DNA from: Burkholderia sp. WP9
GTDB lineage: Bacteria; Pseudomonadota; Gammaproteobacteria; Burkholderiales; Burkholderiaceae
Assembly (NCBI RefSeq): GCF_900104795.1
Contig: NZ_FNTG01000002.1
Location: 2,914,001 to 2,978,000, forward strand
Direction of reading: 5' to 3'
Length of the DNA stretch: 64,000 nucleotides
A program made the translations under genes and the position numbers. The notes below the pieces were generated by a model. It did not search any database. It worked only from the letters and a program-made list of their open reading frames with translations, and was not told the origin of the DNA. This document shows positions 17,330 through 26,115 of the stretch, piece by piece; positions within the stretch are counted from its first letter, which is position 1, and the number at the start of each line of letters is the position of its first letter.

Positions 17330-18124
17330 TCAGGCGTGCGTGGCAGCGGCGGATGCCGCGCCATAGCCGGCCTTGGTGCGCATTCGATCGCGGCAGGCGT
17401 CGCCGAACGCCCGAAAGATCGCGGTGGAAAGCGCGTCGGTGGCATGCTTCCACTCCGGGTGCCACTGCACACCCAGCGCGAAGGCACGCGCATCTTTCAC
17501 GCTTACCGCTTCAATCAGGCCGTCCGGCGCGGTGGCTTCGGCCATGAGGCCCACGCCCAGCCGCTCGACGCCCTGACCATGCAATGAATTCACACGCGCT
17601 TCATTCGTGCCGCCCGCGAGACGCTGCAACAAGCCGCCCTGCGTCAGCGTGATCGAATGCGACGGTGCGTATTGCACGTCGAGGTCGTCTTCCTTGTTCT
17701 CGCGATGGTCGTTCAGGCCGTCCACCGCGTGAACGCTTTGATGCAACGTCCCGCCAAAAACCACGTTCATTTCCTGGAAGCCCCGGCATACGGCCAGTAC
17801 CGGCACACCAGCTTCGATCGCCGCACGCATGAGCGGCAACGTCGTCGCGTCGCGTGCTGCGTCGTGCAGCGTGCCCGGCGTGCTGGGCCGGCCGCCGTAG
17901 CGGTGCGGTTCGACATTCGAATAGCTGCCGGTAAACAGCAGACCGTCGACTGTCGCCAGCACGTCCGCGGCGGACTGACGCTCGCCGAGCGCCGGTAGCA
18001 GCATGGCCAGCGCCTGTGAACCGTCCACGATCGCGGCGATATATTTCTCGCCGACCACGTGCGACGGGTGGACTCCCATCATCGTTCTGTCGGCGCTGAT
18101 GCCGACGAGGGGTTTGTTTCGCAT
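17330..18124 (-). CDS. puuD: Gamma-glutamyl-GABA hydrolase
   Basis: 264 residues, class I glutamine-amidotransferase-like fold. It splits gamma-glutamyl-GABA into glutamate and GABA, the last Puu step. The nucleophile elbow is VLAVCRGFQEMNV (Cys in CRG). The catalytic His and Glu lie in GVQWHPEWK. The N-terminus RNKPLVGISADR is typical of the peptidase C26 family. It is the first gene of the leftward locus. I chose the ATG at 18124; the open frame to 18556 has no convincing start, and the ribosome site here is weak, so initiation is not certain. Confidence 0.9.
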   Translation of the reverse strand: MRNKPLVGISADRTMMGVHPSHVVGEKYIAAIVDGSQALAMLLPALGERQSAADVLATVDGLLFTGSYSNVEPHRYGGRPSTPGTLHDAARDATTLPLMRAAIEAGVPVLAVCRGFQEMNVVFGGTLHQSVHAVDGLNDHRENKEDDLDVQYAPSHSITLTQGGLLQRLAGGTNEARVNSLHGQGVERLGVGLMAEATAPDGLIEAVSVKDARAFALGVQWHPEWKHATDALSTAIFRAFGDACRDRMRTKAGYGAASAAATHA

Positions 18125-19083
18125 AACGAATAGACGTGTGTGTTCCCCGCGGGACGCGGCATGAACAACGTTAAACACTGCGCGGCACGATTCCGCAGCC
18201 GTGCGCCGAGCGCGAGGCCACCGGATGGTGCGGGCGGTCGTCGTCAATGGAAACGCGCCGCGCGTGGTTATCAGATGGGCTGTTCGATTCGATCCGCTGC
18301 GGTGCGCAACTGAGCCGATGTGCATGAAACGCGCGGGCGGCAGACGGCACCGCACATGCAGGAACGCACGGCTCGAAGGAGCGCGCTCACGCAAACGGAT
18401 GAATCGAACAGCGAAAAGGAGAGAGGCGCTACGGCAGCAGCGAGGCGACTTCGTCCGTGCGAACGGCAATGAAGGCGCGCGCGGAGATGGAGTTGTGACG
18501 TCGAACTGAACGGCGGGACAGGATCGTGAAGACGGACAGAAAGCGGCGGAACGCAAGGCTGCCGTTGCTGCCGTCGGCGATGGCGCCGTCAGCGCGAGGA
18601 CAACTCGCCTGACTACGATTCCATCTCACCAAAGGGCCTCGGACTCTCACGATTACACTCGACTAGCGACGTTGAAAGTATTGAACGGCCTGCTCGAAAT
18701 CCGCACGGGGCGTTTAAAGAAACAGGACGCTGGGATGATCGCCTCGAACCGATGCGAACCGGGTTCGCTGCGCCGCAAAAACACACTTTGGTGCTTCCGG
18801 ACGCCGGTATGACGATCGCCTGTGAATCAGCATATACGAGCCAATAAAGCCGTCAAATGCTTTTTGATAAAACATTTATCAGGGCTTTCCCGAGGGTCCG
18901 GCTAGAATCCCGCCGTGTGGGAACGTTCGTTGCGAGAAACACATTTCGGAATCCTTTCAGGGTTTTCCCCAGCGGCGCAACGATTAAAGTGATTAGAATA
19001 TTCAACACTCGCAGGGCCACTTCGTTGCCCGAGTCATGTCGTCACTCAGTGCCCGATCGTCTTCCATGTCAGAGAACCTAGCG
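18125..19083. other. Long intergenic region between puuD and puuR
   Basis: About 960 bp between divergent genes, unusually long for this dense locus. Open frames exist (for example 18201-18509) but they are Arg-rich, lack ribosome sites and look like noise. The right third is AT-richer and holds an inverted repeat at 18865-18881. It probably contains promoters and operators for both directions; an unrecognised small RNA cannot be excluded. Confidence 0.5.
18865..18881. promoter_or_regulatory. Inverted repeat upstream of puuR, candidate PuuR operator
   Basis: TGATAAA and TTTATCA are perfect 7-bp arms separated by ACA, about 200 bp before the puuR start. The symmetry and AT-rich arms suit a dimeric XRE-family repressor. 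The E. coli PuuR site is different, so equivalence is not implied. Confidence 0.5.
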
Positions 19084-19635
19084 ATGTCCATAGAAGTAGC
19101 CACCCGTCTGCAATACATCCGCAAGAAGCACGGCTTGTCACAGCGTGAACTGGCGAAACGGGCGGGAGTGACGAACGGCACCATCTCGCTGATCGAACAG
19201 AATCGCGTGAGCCCGTCGGTCGGCTCGTTGAAGAAACTGCTCGAATGCATTCCCATGAGCCTCGCCGAATTCTTCACCTTCGAAGTCGAGGTGGAGCGTT
19301 CGGTCGTGTCGCGCCGGGCGGATATGCCGAACCTCGGCAATGAGTCGATCGAGTTCTATCTCGCGGGGTCGAGCGTGAAAGACCGCAACATGGGGATTTT
19401 GCGCGAGGTCTATCAGCCGTTGTCGGACACCGGTCCGGAAATGCTGGAGCATGAGGGGCACGAGGGCGGGGTGGTGGTCAGCGGTCAGATCGAACTGACG
19501 GTGGACGGCATCACATGGCTGCTCGACCCCGGTGACAGCTACTACTTCGAAAGCCGTCTTCCGCACCGTTTTCGCAATCCCAGCGCGGAGCATCTCTGCG
19601 AGATCGTGTCGGCCAATTCGCCGCCCACCTTCTGA
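19084..19635 (+). CDS. puuR: Putrescine-responsive repressor PuuR (XRE HTH + cupin)
   Basis: 183 residues from the chosen start. The N-terminal helix-turn-helix is RKKHGLSQRELAKRAGVTNG, continuing to ISLIEQNRVSPSVGSLKKLL. The C-terminal cupin (about 105-183) has MLEHEGHEGGVVVSGQIEL and PHRFRNPS. This is the PuuR arrangement: the cupin senses putrescine and the HTH represses puu genes. In-frame ATGs lie at 19036, 19066 and 19084; only the last has a purine run (AGAGA) at proper distance. It is divergent from puuD and followed by puuC and speB, so it probably controls both arms of the locus and itself. Confidence 0.9.
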   Translation: MSIEVATRLQYIRKKHGLSQRELAKRAGVTNGTISLIEQNRVSPSVGSLKKLLECIPMSLAEFFTFEVEVERSVVSRRADMPNLGNESIEFYLAGSSVKDRNMGILREVYQPLSDTGPEMLEHEGHEGGVVVSGQIELTVDGITWLLDPGDSYYFESRLPHRFRNPSAEHLCEIVSANSPPTF

Positions 19636-19737
19636 AGACTCCGCGCCAACGCGCCTCGACACAACTCAGCGCCGCAGTTCAGTGCCGCATGAAGTCGATG
19701 CAGCTTTGCGTCGAGCGCATAACATTGAGGCATCCTG

Positions 19738-21231
19738 ATGGACAAGAAATCTCTCGCTTTCTGGCAAGACAAAGCCGCTACGCTGACTATTGAGGGCCGG
19801 GCGTTTATCGACGGCGAATACCGTGACGCCGACGGCGGCCGCACGTTCGACTGCCTGAGCCCGATCGACGGCAAGCTGCTCGCCAAGGTCGCCGACAGTG
19901 GCGCGGCAGACGTCGACGCCGCCGTTGCAGCCGCGCGCCGTGCCTTCGATTCCGGTGTGTGGTCGGGCCTCAACCCGCGTCAGCGCAAAGCGGTTCTGTT
20001 GCGCTGGGCCGCGTCGATCCGCGAGCACATGGACGAGCTCGCGCTGCTCGAAACGCTCGACGCCGGCAAGCCGATCGCCGACACCACCAGCGTGGACGTG
20101 CCGGGGGCGGCATATTGCGTCGAGTGGTTTGCCGAAGCCATCGACAAGGTCGGCGGCGAAGTCGCGCCGGCCGATCATCATCTGGTGGGACTGGTCACGC
20201 GCGAGCCGATCGGCGTGGTGGCGGCAGTGGTGCCGTGGAATTTCCCGATCCTGATGGCGTCGTGGAAATTCGGCCCGGCTCTGGCCGCGGGCAATAGCGT
20301 CGTGCTCAAGCCTTCGGAAAAGTCGCCGCTCACCGCGATCCGCCTCGCGCAGCTCGCACTGGAGGCAGGCATTCCCGCTGGCGTGTTCAACGTCGTGCCG
20401 GGCGCGGGCGAGCCAGGCAAGCTGCTGGCGCTGCATCAGGACGTGGACTGCCTTGCGTTTACCGGCTCGACCAACGTCGGCAAGCTGATCATGCAGTACG
20501 CCGGCCAGTCGAACCTGAAACGCGTGTGGCTCGAACTCGGCGGCAAGTCGCCGAACATCGTGATGCCGGATTGCCCGGATATGGACCGAGCGGCGAACGC
20601 GGCGGCCGGTGCGATCTTCTACAACATGGGTGAAATGTGCACGGCGGGTTCGCGCCTGCTCGTTCACCGCGACATCAAAGATGCGTTTCTCGACAAGTTG
20701 ATCGCCGCGGCGCGCAGCTATACGCCGGGCAACCCGCTCGACCCGAAGACGTCGATGGGCGCGATCGTCGACAAGGTGCAGCTCGAACGCGTGCTCGGCT
20801 ATATCGAGGCAGGCCGTTCAGAAGCAAAGCTGCTGCTGGGCGGCGCGCGCGTGAAAGAAGAAACGGGCGGCTTCTATATCGAGCCGACCATCTTCGAGAT
20901 TCCGGCTTCAGGTGCGAAGGTTGCGCGGGAGGAGATCTTCGGGCCGGTGTTGTCGGTGATCACGTTCGATACCGTTGAAGAGGCGATCAGGATCGCTAAC
21001 GACAGCGAATACGGTCTCGCCGCCGCTGTCTGGACCTCGAACCTGACCACCGCGCACGAAATGTCGCGCAAGCTCCGCGCCGGCACGGTATGGGTCAATT
21101 GCTACGACGAAGGCGGGGACATGAACTTCCCGTTCGGCGGCTACAAGCAATCCGGCAACGGCCGCGACAAGTCGCTGCACGCGCTGGAAAAATACACCGA
21201 GCTGAAGTCCACGCTGGTGCGGCTGCGCTAA
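19738..21231 (+). CDS. puuC: Gamma-glutamyl-aminobutyraldehyde dehydrogenase
   Basis: 497 residues, NAD(P)-dependent aldehyde dehydrogenase. It oxidises gamma-glutamyl-aminobutyraldehyde to gamma-glutamyl-GABA, and probably also free 4-aminobutanal from SpuC. The catalytic Cys301 lies in MGEMCTAGSR and the general base Glu266 in LELGGKSPN. Cofactor binding shows PWNFPILM and FTGSTNVG. The C-terminus NFPFGGYKQSGNGRDKS is typical of PuuC. It begins about 100 bp after puuR on the same strand and is followed by speB. Confidence 0.9.
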   Translation: MDKKSLAFWQDKAATLTIEGRAFIDGEYRDADGGRTFDCLSPIDGKLLAKVADSGAADVDAAVAAARRAFDSGVWSGLNPRQRKAVLLRWAASIREHMDELALLETLDAGKPIADTTSVDVPGAAYCVEWFAEAIDKVGGEVAPADHHLVGLVTREPIGVVAAVVPWNFPILMASWKFGPALAAGNSVVLKPSEKSPLTAIRLAQLALEAGIPAGVFNVVPGAGEPGKLLALHQDVDCLAFTGSTNVGKLIMQYAGQSNLKRVWLELGGKSPNIVMPDCPDMDRAANAAAGAIFYNMGEMCTAGSRLLVHRDIKDAFLDKLIAAARSYTPGNPLDPKTSMGAIVDKVQLERVLGYIEAGRSEAKLLLGGARVKEETGGFYIEPTIFEIPASGAKVAREEIFGPVLSVITFDTVEEAIRIANDSEYGLAAAVWTSNLTTAHEMSRKLRAGTVWVNCYDEGGDMNFPFGGYKQSGNGRDKSLHALEKYTELKSTLVRLR

Positions 21232-21366
21232 AGGATTCGCGAAGCCAGCGCGGCGGCGTGCATGAGGCGCGCCGTCGCGTTCCCAATGAATCCGATGCCG
21301 GCGTTGCGCGTGCCACCCAGGAACTTCACGCGCAACGCTGGACTGTCTACAGGTATCAGGTCATCC

Positions 21367-22335
21367 ATGACTGAACTCGTCTATGGCGACGGCGCGATCC
21401 GCCGCACGTCGCTTTATGGCTCGTCGATCGAAAACACCTATGCGGGCGTGCTGTCGTTCATGCGCCGCAAGTACACGCGTGAACTCGACGGTGTCGACGT
21501 GGTTGTTTCCGGCGTGCCGCTCGATCTGGCCACTACGTTCCGTTCGGGCGCGCGTCTTGGCCCCGCCGCGGTGCGCGCGGCCAGTGTGCAGTTGTCGGAG
21601 TTGCATCCGTATCCGTGGGGTTTCAATCCGTTCGATGACCTCGCCGTGACCGACTATGGCGATTGCTGGTTCGACGCCCACAATCCGCTCACCATCAACG
21701 CGTCCATCGTCGAGCATGCGCGCGCGATTCTGCGCTCGGACGCGAAGATGTTGACGCTCGGCGGCGATCACTACATCACCTATCCGTTGTTGATCGCGCA
21801 TGCGGAAAAGTACGGCAAGCCGCTTTCGCTGATTCATTTCGACGCCCATTGCGATACCTGGGCCGATGACAGTCCCGACAGCCTGAACCACGGCTCGATG
21901 TTCTACAAAGCGGTGAAAGACGGTCTGATCGATCCGAAGACTTCGGTGCAAATCGGCATTCGCACATGGAACGACGATTTTATGGGCATCAATATTCTCG
22001 ACGCCGCCTGGGTGCACGAGCATGGCACGCGGGCAGCGGTGGAGCGGATCACGTCGATTGTGGGTGAGCGTCCCGCTTATTTGACTTTCGATATCGATTG
22101 TCTCGATCCGGCTTTCGCACCGGGCACGGGCACACCCGTGGCGGGTGGTTTGTCGTCGGCGCAGGGGCTGGCGATCGTGCGCGCGTTGGGCGCGTTGAAT
22201 CTGGTCGGCGCGGATGTCGTGGAAGTCGCGCCCGCATACGACCACGGCGAGATCACGGCGATTGCCGCCGCGCATATCGCCTGCGATCTGTTGTGCCTGT
22301 GGCGTCAGCGCAAGGTTGCGCATCGCGAGGCTTAG
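21367..22335 (+). CDS. speB: Agmatinase
   Basis: 322 residues, ureohydrolase family. It hydrolyses agmatine to putrescine and urea, feeding the Puu pathway. The Mn ligand motifs are GGDHYITYP, HFDAHCDTW and FDIDCLDPAFAPGTGTP. The long shared tail GADVVEVAPAYDHGEITA favours agmatinase over guanidinobutyrase, although paralogous substrates cannot be excluded. The start is MTELVYGDGAI; the frame is open to 21262 without a ribosome site. It lies about 135 bp after puuC and ends 37 bp from the convergent MFS gene. Confidence 0.88.
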   Translation: MTELVYGDGAIRRTSLYGSSIENTYAGVLSFMRRKYTRELDGVDVVVSGVPLDLATTFRSGARLGPAAVRAASVQLSELHPYPWGFNPFDDLAVTDYGDCWFDAHNPLTINASIVEHARAILRSDAKMLTLGGDHYITYPLLIAHAEKYGKPLSLIHFDAHCDTWADDSPDSLNHGSMFYKAVKDGLIDPKTSVQIGIRTWNDDFMGINILDAAWVHEHGTRAAVERITSIVGERPAYLTFDIDCLDPAFAPGTGTPVAGGLSSAQGLAIVRALGALNLVGADVVEVAPAYDHGEITAIAAAHIACDLLCLWRQRKVAHREA

Positions 22336-22372
22336 GCGCGCTCACCATCCGTTTCTATCTGCGCGAACCGGC

Positions 22373-23569
22373 TCAGCCCAACGACGACGAGCGCTCGGGC
22401 TGGCGCCGGCCTTCGCGCAATCCGAGCGTATAGATCACCAATGCGCCGCTCATGAGCGCCAGTTGCCACATCAACATGTCGCTGCCACGCGCTTTCATGG
22501 CGAAGCCCGCGGCAAGCGGCCCAACGATCGAACTCGCCGTAAAGGTGAGCGACACCAGCCGCATGTTGCGCGTGAGCGCGGCCTTGTCGCTGCAAGCCGC
22601 CGCGTACATGCCGAGTGTGATGAACGAACTGTTCATGCCGCCGAGCAACAGTGCGCTCGCGGCCGCGAGCCACGAGGCGGGCGCGTTCAACGCGAATCCG
22701 CAGATGGCCAGCGTGCTGAGCGCGGCGCAGACGATCACCGTGGCGGCGAGCCCCGCGCGATCGGCCAGCCAGCCGACCGGAAATTGCAGCGCCATGCCGC
22801 CCACGCCGAACAGCGTGAGCAACGTGGCGGTTTGCGTGGCGCTGAGGCCGTGCGCGTCGGCGAATAGTGGGAAGAGGCCGTACAGCGCGCCGTCGCCGAT
22901 ACCGCCCGCCGCGACGACCACCATGCCGAGGCTCACGAGCGCGCCGATCGGCAAGCGCCGTTCATCGCTTGTTTTACGCACGGGCCGCGCGGTGTCCAGA
23001 GCGGGCCGCTTCTCATCCGATGCGGTCGACCACAGCGGCAGCGCCGCCGCGAACGTGAAGGCCGCACCGGCCGCGAACGTCATGCGCCCATCGACATCGC
23101 ACCACACCGCAAGCGCAGGGCCGATAACGCCCGCCGTGGCGATCAGCGCTTCATGCACGCCCACCACGCGGCCGCTCGATTCAGCGGGGACCAGACTATA
23201 GAGCCAGGTCTCGTTGGCGATCCAGCGCAAGCCGATGCCCAGTCCCGTGAGCAGTCCGGGAATTAGCCAAAGCGGCCACGACAAAGCGCCCATGGCCGCG
23301 AACGCCACGAGCGTGGCCAGCAGGCCCAGCGACACCGTGCTTTTTGCGCCAATGCGCGCCACCAGCCACGGCGCGATCAGCAAGCCGGCCAGCATGCCGG
23401 TCCATTGCGCGGCGGAAAAGAGACCGGCGCGCGGCGCATCCAGCCCGCGGTGGGCGAGCCACACTGGCAACACCATGAAGCCGATGCCGAACTGGCCGAC
23501 CTGCGCCAGGGCCGATACCGCGGTCAATGCCGCGATGGCCGGCCAGCGCACCGGTGCGGCGGCTTTCAT
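22373..23569 (-). CDS. MFS transporter (YcaD-like)
   Basis: 398 residues with twelve predicted membrane segments. The start is MKAAAPVRWPAIAAL, whose ATG overlaps the MarR stop by 4 bp (23566-23569), so the two are co-translated. The central cytoplasmic loop (about 190-215) is charged (DEKRPALDTARPVRKTSDER). It resembles the YcaD branch of drug/metabolite antiporters. With a MarR regulator immediately upstream, export of a toxic compound is the likely role. The substrate is unknown. Confidence 0.8.
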   Translation of the reverse strand: MKAAAPVRWPAIAALTAVSALAQVGQFGIGFMVLPVWLAHRGLDAPRAGLFSAAQWTGMLAGLLIAPWLVARIGAKSTVSLGLLATLVAFAAMGALSWPLWLIPGLLTGLGIGLRWIANETWLYSLVPAESSGRVVGVHEALIATAGVIGPALAVWCDVDGRMTFAAGAAFTFAAALPLWSTASDEKRPALDTARPVRKTSDERRLPIGALVSLGMVVVAAGGIGDGALYGLFPLFADAHGLSATQTATLLTLFGVGGMALQFPVGWLADRAGLAATVIVCAALSTLAICGFALNAPASWLAAASALLLGGMNSSFITLGMYAAACSDKAALTRNMRLVSLTFTASSIVGPLAAGFAMKARGSDMLMWQLALMSGALVIYTLGLREGRRQPERSSSLG

Positions 23570-24099
23570 GAATGGCCCCGCTCTGGCATAGGCAGGCCCT
23601 GTTCGCGGCATTCGACCGGACAGCCGGCTTTCAGGCATGGGCCGTCGTCGCAGAGGCGGCACAACTGCATGGCATGCGCCGGATCGCGCGTCTCGTGCCA
23701 CAAGATCTTGATCAGCAGGCTTTCCAGCACTTCGCGCTCGCTGCCGTCGAGCCGTCCGACAACGCGTTGCAGCATCCTGTCGCGCGCCGTTTGCAGACGT
23801 TTGGCTTCGCGTTTGCCGGCCACGGTCAAGGCCAGTGCAACAGCGCGTTTGTCCGAGCCCGTTCTTTTCTCGACGAGACCCGCCTCGACCAGTCCCGCCA
23901 CGGCGCGCACGGCGGCCGGATGCGACAGGTCGACTGCTTCGCGCAGCACTTCAATGGATGAATCGGGATATTGGCCGACCGCGTTGAGCATGGCGCGGGC
24001 GGTGGGGCCGGCGAGCGCCTCCACGGCGGGCTGCGCGTTCATTTCGTCGGTGATCAGCAGGGCTAGCACGCCCAGCAGATTTTCTGTGCGCTGCGTCAT
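23566..24099 (-). CDS. MarR-type regulator with a cysteine-rich C-terminal tail
   Basis: 177 residues. The winged helix is at about 45-110 (SSIEVLREAVDLSHPAAVRA as recognition region; EKRTGSDKRAVALALT as wing). After a helical segment the C-terminus carries five cysteines in about 18 residues: C-x2-C-x4-C-x4-C-x3-C, within LCRLCDDGPCLKAGCPVEC. This looks able to bind Zn or an Fe-S cluster, or to act as a thiol switch. It heads a two-gene operon with an MFS pump. A 38-bp palindrome lies 12 bp upstream of its start codon, suggesting autorepression. Confidence 0.85.
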   Translation of the reverse strand: MTQRTENLLGVLALLITDEMNAQPAVEALAGPTARAMLNAVGQYPDSSIEVLREAVDLSHPAAVRAVAGLVEAGLVEKRTGSDKRAVALALTVAGKREAKRLQTARDRMLQRVVGRLDGSEREVLESLLIKILWHETRDPAHAMQLCRLCDDGPCLKAGCPVECREQGLPMPERGHS

Positions 24100-24110
24100 G
24101 GCAACACCTC

Positions 24111-24148
24111 AATGTGTGCAACGTGCATATATGCATGGTGCACACATT
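24111..24148. promoter_or_regulatory. 38-bp concentric palindrome, probable MarR operator
   Basis: The outer arms AATGTGTGCA (24111-24120) and TGCACACATT (24139-24148) are perfect inverted copies. The inner 12-mer TGCATATATGCA (24124-24135) is itself palindromic and has exactly the same dyad centre (24129.5). Only two base pairs in the 19-bp half break the symmetry. It begins 12 bp upstream of the MarR start codon, so a bound dimer pair would block transcription of the MarR-MFS operon. Confidence 0.75.
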
Positions 24149-24209
24149 GGGTGTGAAGCGCAAGCGGTTTTTCGACAGACGCGCGCCGCGAGCTTCGCAG
24201 TATGGGCTC

Positions 24210-25229
24210 TTATTTCGCCAGCCGCGCCCGCACCGTGTATTCGCCTTCCTCGCCTTCGTCTTCCAGCATGTGAGCCTTTGCCGTATGGAAGTCGGGCGGC
24301 AACGGCTCCACGGGATAACCGCGTTTCTCCCACGCGTCGAGTCCGCCCTTGAGCGCGCGGATATGGTGAATATTCTTGCGATGCAACTGGTTGACGATCC
24401 GCTTTGCCGTTGCTTCGTTCGGACACACGCAGTAGACGACGATCGGCCGCTTCAGCAACTCGGGATCGATCGGTTCGGGTGAATCGAGATCCAGCGGCCG
24501 CGCGCCGGCGATCCGGTGCGATTCCTTTTCGCGCACGCTGCGTGGACGCGCGTCGAAAATCAGCGGGGGCTCGTTCGACTTCATCAACTCGTCGAGTTGA
24601 TCCGGCGAAATGCGCGTATGCGCGAGCCATCGACGAAACTGCCAGCGGCGCACCCAGCGATACAGCAGCACCGCCACGAAGATCACTGCGAACGCGTCGA
24701 AAATCGTGCCGCCGTTATGGCGTACGAGGAGCATCAGTTGCACGATCTGGTCATGCAGGGCGCCGCCGCCAATCACCCACACGCCGGACCACAGTACGGC
24801 ACCGACAAAATCCCACAGCAGAAACACGCCGACGTTGATGGCTGTCGTGCCGAGCAGCGGCGCGGAAATCAGGCCGAGTCCGGGCAGGAACTTCGCGATG
24901 GTGAGGATCGGCGCGCCGTAGCGCTCATAGGTGTTGCGCGCGACACGGACCGTGGTGTCGAGCGAGAGGGAGAAGCGCACCAGAGAATTCAGCAGGCGGC
25001 GGCCATAAGCCCGGCCGGTGAAGAACCAGAGCGAGTCGGCAATCAGCGTGGCGCCGACCGCGGCGCATACGACGCTCGCATACGAGGTTTGCCCCATGGC
25101 GGCCATGGTTCCACCGAGGATCAGCATCGGCGCGGCCGGAATCGGCACGCCGAGTTGCGTGACGAGCACGCTCATGAACACGGCCCACACGCCCAGCGAG
25201 GGTGGAATAGCAACCGGAAAATGCCACAC
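24210..25229 (-). CDS. DedA-family membrane protein fused to a rhodanese domain
   Basis: 339 residues. Residues about 15-185 are a DedA/SNARE-associated domain: TQLGVPIPAAPMLILGG, FLPGLGLISAPLLG and the helix-rich remainder. It is joined to a cytoplasmic rhodanese-like domain (about 225-315: LIFDARPRSVREKESHRIAG, IVVYCVCPNEATAKRI, LKGGLDAWEKRGYPVE). The active-site Cys of YCVCPNEAT is present, with a second Cys two residues on. DedA proteins are lipid scramblases or flippases needed for envelope integrity. The start GTG at 25229 follows GAGGAG seven bases upstream; the longer frame is not supported. Confidence 0.85.
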   Translation of the reverse strand: MWHFPVAIPPSLGVWAVFMSVLVTQLGVPIPAAPMLILGGTMAAMGQTSYASVVCAAVGATLIADSLWFFTGRAYGRRLLNSLVRFSLSLDTTVRVARNTYERYGAPILTIAKFLPGLGLISAPLLGTTAINVGVFLLWDFVGAVLWSGVWVIGGGALHDQIVQLMLLVRHNGGTIFDAFAVIFVAVLLYRWVRRWQFRRWLAHTRISPDQLDELMKSNEPPLIFDARPRSVREKESHRIAGARPLDLDSPEPIDPELLKRPIVVYCVCPNEATAKRIVNQLHRKNIHHIRALKGGLDAWEKRGYPVEPLPPDFHTAKAHMLEDEGEEGEYTVRARLAK

Positions 25230-25518
25230 AACCGCGCTCCTCAGAATGCGATGAAGGGATTCGAAATGTCCGCGCCCGGGTGGCGCGTTGCGAGCAGGCA
25301 GCGCATGTTCCGTTCCCGTACGACACCGGACGCCATAGTACAAGAAAGGTATGAAAGGCGGATTTAAGCACAAGTGGCAAAAGGGCGCTCTGAAGGCGGC
25401 CAGTTGCCCTTGGGCCTTACGCGGAATGACGGGGCCAAAGATATGCGTGACCGACTGCGGCGGCGAGCGCCGGCCGGGTTATATCCGGTACGAGGCTCGC
25501 CGCGCGTCGCGCGGCGGT

Positions 25519-25935
25519 TCAAGCGTCCGAGGCCGGATCGTATGGCACGACCCGTTCGTGCTCGTCCGCATGGTTGCGCGCCACGATCGCTCGCGCTGCG
25601 GTATTGGCGTCCAGATTGAACGGCTGATGCGGCACGCCGGGTGGAATGAAGAGGAAATCGCCCGCTTCGGTGATGACGGACTCGCGCAAGCCAGGGCCAT
25701 AACGCGTTTCGATCTTGCCTTCGAGCATGTAAATCGCGGTTTCGTAGTCGGCGTGGAAGTGGGGTTCGGCGTGGCCGCCGGGCGGCACCACGACCATATA
25801 CATGGACAAACCCGTGGTGCCCGCGGTGCCGGCCGAGATGCCGACAAAGTAAGGCAGCCGCTGAGTCGTCGCCATTTCCCGGTCGGGGCGCACCTTGACG
25901 ACGGGCGCTCGCGCGTCGCGCAAAACGTCTGACAT
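25519..25935 (-). CDS. Single-domain cupin protein
   Basis: 138 residues, cytoplasmic. Cupin motif 1 is GGHAEPHFHADYETAIYMLEG, with the His-x-His and Glu metal ligands; motif 2 is around IPPGVPHQPFNLD, with the fourth His. The metal site is therefore complete. Similar proteins are called cupin or mannose-6-phosphate isomerase-like, but no specific reaction can be assigned. The ATG follows CAGGAG. The frame extends upstream to 26565 but that is the shadow of the next gene. It is divergent from the AhpD-like gene. Confidence 0.85.
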   Translation of the reverse strand: MSDVLRDARAPVVKVRPDREMATTQRLPYFVGISAGTAGTTGLSMYMVVVPPGGHAEPHFHADYETAIYMLEGKIETRYGPGLRESVITEAGDFLFIPPGVPHQPFNLDANTAARAIVARNHADEHERVVPYDPASDA

Positions 25936-26115
25936 GGTCAACTCCTGTTGAAATCCGGCCGCGCGGGGTCGTCGCGGCGTGTCTCGAGCTCCCTTGACTG
26001 CAAAGTCTAGACGATATGGGCGTCGATATCGGACCGTGTCGAGCGCGGAGGTGCTGCGGCGGCGCGGCTTGCTAGAATCGTCTTCATACCCATACAGATA
26101 CGACGGAGACATCGC

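Noticed and set aside
18201..18509. 102-codon open frame between puuD and puuR
   Set aside because: Arg-rich, no ribosome site, no recognisable fold; probably chance in GC-rich DNA.
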